Source: Funneliformis mosseae (taxonomy: Eukaryota > Glomeromycota > Glomeromycetes > Glomerales > Glomeraceae). From it: 50,516 nt of DNA. The first letter of the stretch is position 1. Every line of letters starts with the position of its first letter. Below are positions 46,306 through 50,516 of this stretch, piece after piece. Under the pieces are notes generated by a model. The model was given only the letters and a program-made list of their open reading frames with translations. It was not told where the DNA came from and did not search any database. The DNA is taken from the NCBI GenBank assembly GCA_910592005.1, contig CAJVPP010000084.1, forward strand, positions 1 through 50,516. Direction: 5' to 3'. A program made the translations under genes and the position numbers.

Positions 46306-46879
46306 TATGGTGAATGAAGTATATTTTAAGAATTAGCATTAACAAATATTCTCTTTTTGATAATTTTAATTTTTATTAGTATCTTCTATATATAAAAAGT
46401 TATTTATATAATTTAAAATTATATATATTTTATAATATAAATAAAATAAATATATTTTAATAATTAATATTTTTAACTAAATTAAAATAACTGTTGAAAA
46501 AAATTTTTATTATGATTAAAATTGATTATAAACATAATTTTAATAGGATTCTATATTATGTTAATAAAAATTAATAAACTTATTTATTTTTTTAAAAAAT
46601 ATTAATAATTAATTTTTTAAATAATTAAATTAGTAAATATATAGTGGTTTAAAAAAAATGTACTACTATACTGCTTATATTAGTCATGTGTTTTACGTTC
46701 AACAATAAATCTGTTTAATTAATATTTTTTAAATAAGTAATACAGATATAGATCTTTGATAAAAATAAAAACTGAATAAAAAAATTTTTTTTTATTTGTT
46801 AATAATAAATTTTATAATAAATACTTCATTTTGTATACTTACACTCCTTTAAAAACCTTTTTATTATATTATTATTTTA

Positions 46880-47750
46880 AGGTTCAGTTAACTTCTGAAC
46901 AGAGAGCACAAGTAATTATACTGTTTAAAAACAGCTTTACCTCAAGAAAAATTGCTGTCAAAATTGGTTGTAAAAGTCATACAACCATTTCAAGACTCAA
47001 AAAAAAGTATGAAGAGGCTAGTAAATTGAAAATAACTCAGGTTCAGGTCATCTAAGAAAACTGAATAAGCAAGATAAATGGTCTCTTATAAGACATTTAA
47101 TGATAAAGGAATGTACAACTGTGATTTAATTATTGTGAAAAATGCCTTAAATTTGCAAAGAGATATAAAGATTAGACAATAATGAATGAAGCAAGATTGT
47201 ATAGTCAAATGAGTCCAAATTTCAAATATTTAGTTCAGATAGATATAAGTATTATTTGAAAAAAAATAGAAAAACCCCTTCAAGATACTTATATTAAACT
47301 TACTGTTAAGTTTAATGATGAAAGTATTTTTGTATAAGGATGTTTTACATCTTGTGATATAGGTTATCTTTGTAAAATAAATAGTAAGCTTGATACAAAA
47401 CTTTATCATAAGATTTTAGATAAAGATTTTATGGAGACTTTGCAGTATTATGAATTAAGTACTAATAATATTATCTTTATACAAGATAATAATCCTAAAT
47501 ATACTGCTATACTAACTAAAAAATGGTTTAAAGACAATAATGTAAAGCTAAATTCAATTGAATACTTATGAAATAATATAGATCATCATATTAGAGTATT
47601 AGATATTGAAATTAGAGGAAAGAATATGTTATAGAAGCAAATTCATAAAATATAGAAAGAAATTGTATTAGAAACATATATTAAATTAATAGAATTAATA
47701 CCAGAAAGAATAAATAATGTAATCAAAACAAAAAGTGATTATACTCAATA
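46880..47750 (+). pseudogene. Tc1/mariner-type transposase pseudogene
   Basis: Three-frame reading gives a broken but clear Tc1/mariner transposase. The N-terminal helix-turn-helix reads LTSEQRAQVIILFKNSFTSR followed by KIAVKIGCKSHTTISRLKKK. Then come RKLNKQDKWSLIRHL and ECTT, and after frameshifts LTVKFNDESIFV (first catalytic Asp, codon at 47317). IIFIQDNNPKYTA carries the second Asp (47485), and NSIEYL the Glu (47560). At least two frameshifts and about six in-frame stops interrupt it. The second Asp to Glu distance is 25 residues, about ten short of DD34E/D, so the Pro-rich SPDLNP-type segment is lost. The first-to-second Asp distance (56) is also short, indicating internal deletion. Terminal repeats were not identified. 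Confidence 0.85.
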
Positions 47751-47935
47751 GTGAGAATATTTGGTGAAATTTTTAATTAAGATTAATCTAGTTTTTTTAA
47801 AAAAGTTTAATAAATTTGTTATATTTATGAAAGCGTCATATTAAATATATTATTATTTAAATAAATTTATAAGTAATTTTATTTATTAATTAAAATCTTT
47901 TTAAAAGTTAATATTTTTATAATAAATTTTATGAT

Positions 47936-48420
47936 ATTATTAATATATTATCTTTATAAGTTACAATATTAAGATATGATATTTAAAAGTTAACTCTTTT
48001 ATAGATTATTAGTAAATTAATAGTTAATAAGTTGAATAAATAGTTCTATTATATACTGTAAAAATATATTTCTATTTAGTTAGTTAAAATTAAATATTAA
48101 TTACATTATTTAAAAAAAAGGATTACATAGAAATTTCAAGTAAATTAAAAGGTTTATTAAAAAAAAAATAGACAAATAAAAAATAAAAATAAAAAAAAAT
48201 AAAATAATTAGGATAACATATAAAAAGTTTAAAAGTTACTTACAGCCTTTAAATTAACTAATTAAATTATGTCTATCAACTAATCATTACCTTTTTCTAT
48301 AATAAATTTGATTTTTTATATATATACTTTTAATATTACATATTAAATAAATCAATTATATTAATTATATTAGTTATATTAGTGATATATTATCATATAA
48401 TATAATTATATTATATAGTA
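47936..48420 (+). repeat. Solo-LTR-like dispersed repeat, copy C (diverged)
   Basis: Shares in order with copy B TATTATTAATATA, GTTACAATATTAAGATATGATA, GTTAACTCTTTTA and TATATACTGTAAAAATATATT. It also shares an A-rich middle and a tandem ATATTAATT-type array near 48355-48385. Diverged; the boundaries are approximate. Confidence 0.4.
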
Positions 48421-50516
48421 ATATATCATTTAGAATAGATTATAGTATTACTATATAATCTGATATTTTATTATAGAATTATTTTTATTACTACTCTATA
48501 ATTTAATATCTAAATCTAATTACTATTTTATAATTTAAAAGATATAGTCTAATGTTGCTATATGATCTACTTTTTCTTTTTATCAATTATTTTTTTTTGT
48601 TTTAGTTATTTATCTAATATTTGTAAATAAATTATTACTTAGTTATAAATATCACCTTATAATCTAATTATCATTTACTATTTAGTTTAATTATCACTCT
48701 TTTCTTTTATTTTTAAATTATTTAATCATTAAGTTCTTTGATAAGAATATTGGCTTTCTGTTTCTGTTTAGATATTAGTTTCATAATAAAATTCTAATTA
48801 GAATTCCAAATGAATCGAGTTAAGTCAAGTTTAAAGATCAACTCTATTTGACTCATTTTTTTCAAGTTAAGTCGAGTTAAATTTATTTTATAAAATCTTT
48901 CAACTTGACTTGATTTGAGTTATATAAATTTTAAACTTAACTCAATTTGACTCAACTTGATTTTAACTTGACTTAATTTTGACTTGAATTTATTCAAATT
49001 GAGTTAAATTCAAATTAAGTTTTGAGTCAATTTAAATTAATTTATAAATATTTATTATAAAAAAATTATACTCACCCTTATTCGTAAAAACAAAAGATAA
49101 AAGTAAAAATTAAATTAAAAAATAATAAAAATTTACGAAAAAATATAAACTTGACTTGATTTAAACTTGATTCAACTTAACTGATTCATAAGTTAACTCG
49201 ATTTATCTAAAACTTTAATTCTGATCTTTAGTATTAGCTTGATTATTAGATAGAGTATTAGAGATATATTATAGGATTACCTTTTTGTATTAATCTAGTT
49301 GCTAGATGAGGTATTAAAGATAAATATAAAGGTTATCCTTCTTTGCTGAATTAGTTGCTAAGTGAAATATTCTGTTAAAATTTTTGACAAAAAAGAATTT
49401 ATAAGAAAAAAATGGTAAAATGAGTTATACTCTTTTTTTCTCTTAATTGCCATTTTTTGAATGTTAGATAAAACATAAAATGCAGAATTTATAATTTATT
49501 TATTATTTAAATATTTTACAATCTACTTGCTATTTTTTAATTGCTAAGTAAGATATATACGAAATGCTAATATTTACTATTCTTGTAATCAATCTTTTAT
49601 AACTTGTTTTATTGCTAAAGTTGAAGCACAAAATGTTGAATTAGTTAAGATTTTACAGTTTTCATACCTGTTTTTTTATATTCTTAGTCTCTTTCTTGCA
49701 TATCATTAGTATTATATTAAAGTAAAATTTCTTATCTTTTTTTTATATATAATTTTACCTTAACATAATACTAAATCTATACATATTTTAGATTTCTAAA
49801 TTTATTTTCATATAATTATTACTTTAGGTTTTACTATATTGATTACTTTTAAATATTACCATTGATCCAATCATTTGTTAACAAATTTTAGTGAACATGA
49901 ATTTTATTATTTAAAGTTTTCAATTTTTTATGTAATTGTATATTTTATTATCATATTATTATATTACTTACATAAAAACTCAGGCCTAATCTTAGTAAAA
50001 TAAATGAAGTAATAAAGTTCTTTTTTGATTTAGTAAACCTTGATTATAAGTTTTGCTATAATAATCATAAATACTTTTAATATTTATTTAATATTACTCT
50101 TTTAGATGCTTATCATCTTAAAGAGATTTTTGATAAATATATAATTCAGATGGCAAAAAGGATTTTATAGTAATTGATTATCTATCTAAAGTTTATAATT
50201 ACTTAATACTCACAAGTATATTAATAGAAATTTATTTCTTTACTTAGTTTTAGATATTAATATAAGACAAAAGTCTGATTCTATAAATTTTTTATTTTTT
50301 TCTTTAAATGTAAATAAAATTTTTTATAAAGATTTATTATTCAGAATTTAATTATCTGAGTTGATATTATATACTATACTACAATAAATTACCGGATTTT
50401 ATAAATTTTACTTAGTAATATATAGTAAAATTGAAAATCTTCAGGTTGCATAAAAGTTTACAATTTTTCAATAAAAGTCATCTGATTTTTTTTTATTTAA
50501 TAGCTGATCAATTATA
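48421..50516. other. AT-rich region to the window end
   Basis: No gene supported on either strand. It includes a block rich in TCAAGTTAAGT / ACTTGACTTGA words (48825-49205, listed separately). 49260-49620 has loosely repeated TTGCTAAGT / GTTGCTAGATGAG words, which look like decayed short direct repeats. Confidence 0.5.
48825..49205. repeat. Block of clustered CAAGTTAAGTCGAGTT / AACTTGACTTGA palindromic words
   Basis: At least a dozen copies of the words AAGTCAAGTT, AACTTGACTT, GAGTTAA, AACTCAA and TTGACTCAA in both orientations. They come in two clusters (48825-49030 and 49150-49205) around an A-rich spacer. The design is the same as in the TGACCTGA-motif repeats at 22.1 and 39.2 kb but with a different word, so it may be a related family. 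Confidence 0.6.

Overview
The window looks like nuclear DNA of a filamentous, early-diverging fungus. It is very AT-rich, its genes are cut by many short GT-AG introns (mostly 60-180 bp, often with poly-T near the acceptor), and A/T homopolymers and trinucleotide microsatellites sit even inside exons. Long gene-poor tracts full of decayed DNA transposons separate gene islands. Gene content (Lis1, Stn1, eIF6, Ubp6, Swa2/auxilin, an F-box/LRR protein, a Frizzled-like receptor) and base composition fit an arbuscular mycorrhizal fungus such as Rhizophagus. That placement is inference; no marker gene fixes it. All splice models were built by eye from reading frame, phase and splice signals.

Gene island 1 (1-17.9 kb) holds, in order: the 3' end of a LIS1/PAC1 WD40 gene (+); transketolase (+, 9 exons, 678 aa); a Stn1-type telomere-capping protein (+, 4 exons, 343 aa) whose stop lies 22 bp from the stop of a convergent single-exon F-box/LRR gene (-); eIF6 (-, 6 exons, 245 aa); a 727-aa tryptophan/glycine- and RGG-rich protein (+, 7 exons); ribosomal protein uS2/RPS0 with a long Trp-rich tail (+, 406 aa); and splicing factor SPF45/RBM17 (-, 9 exons, 534 aa).

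An AT-rich desert (17.9-23.4 kb) carries degenerate tandem repeats, a repeat with palindromic TGACCTGA-like motifs, and two small TIR elements. Gene island 2 (23.4-30.0 kb) holds the proteasome-associated deubiquitinase UBP6/USP14 (+, 14 exons, 490 aa) and a convergent Swa2/auxilin-like J-protein with UBA and TPR domains (-, 4 exons, 1039 aa).

A second desert (30.0-44.0 kb) has no recognisable intact gene. It is a graveyard of non-autonomous elements: TA-flanked MITEs of several families, nested TIR elements, solo-LTR-like repeats and a palindromic repeat inverted relative to the copy at 22 kb. A Frizzled/Smoothened-like seven-TM receptor gene (+, 4 exons, 430 aa) lies at 44.0-45.6 kb. A second MITE copy, a Tc1/mariner transposase pseudogene and further AT-rich repeats fill the window to its end.

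The genes are mostly unrelated housekeeping functions (dynein regulation, pentose phosphate pathway, telomere capping, 60S and 40S ribosome biology, splicing, proteasome, clathrin uncoating), not a cluster. The most unusual protein-level features are the two adjacent W/G-rich proteins at 10.0-15.0 kb and the asparagine/aspartate microsatellite tract inside the Stn1 OB fold. The most unusual DNA-level features are the palindromic repeat family and the MITE with two equal-length 157-bp copies.
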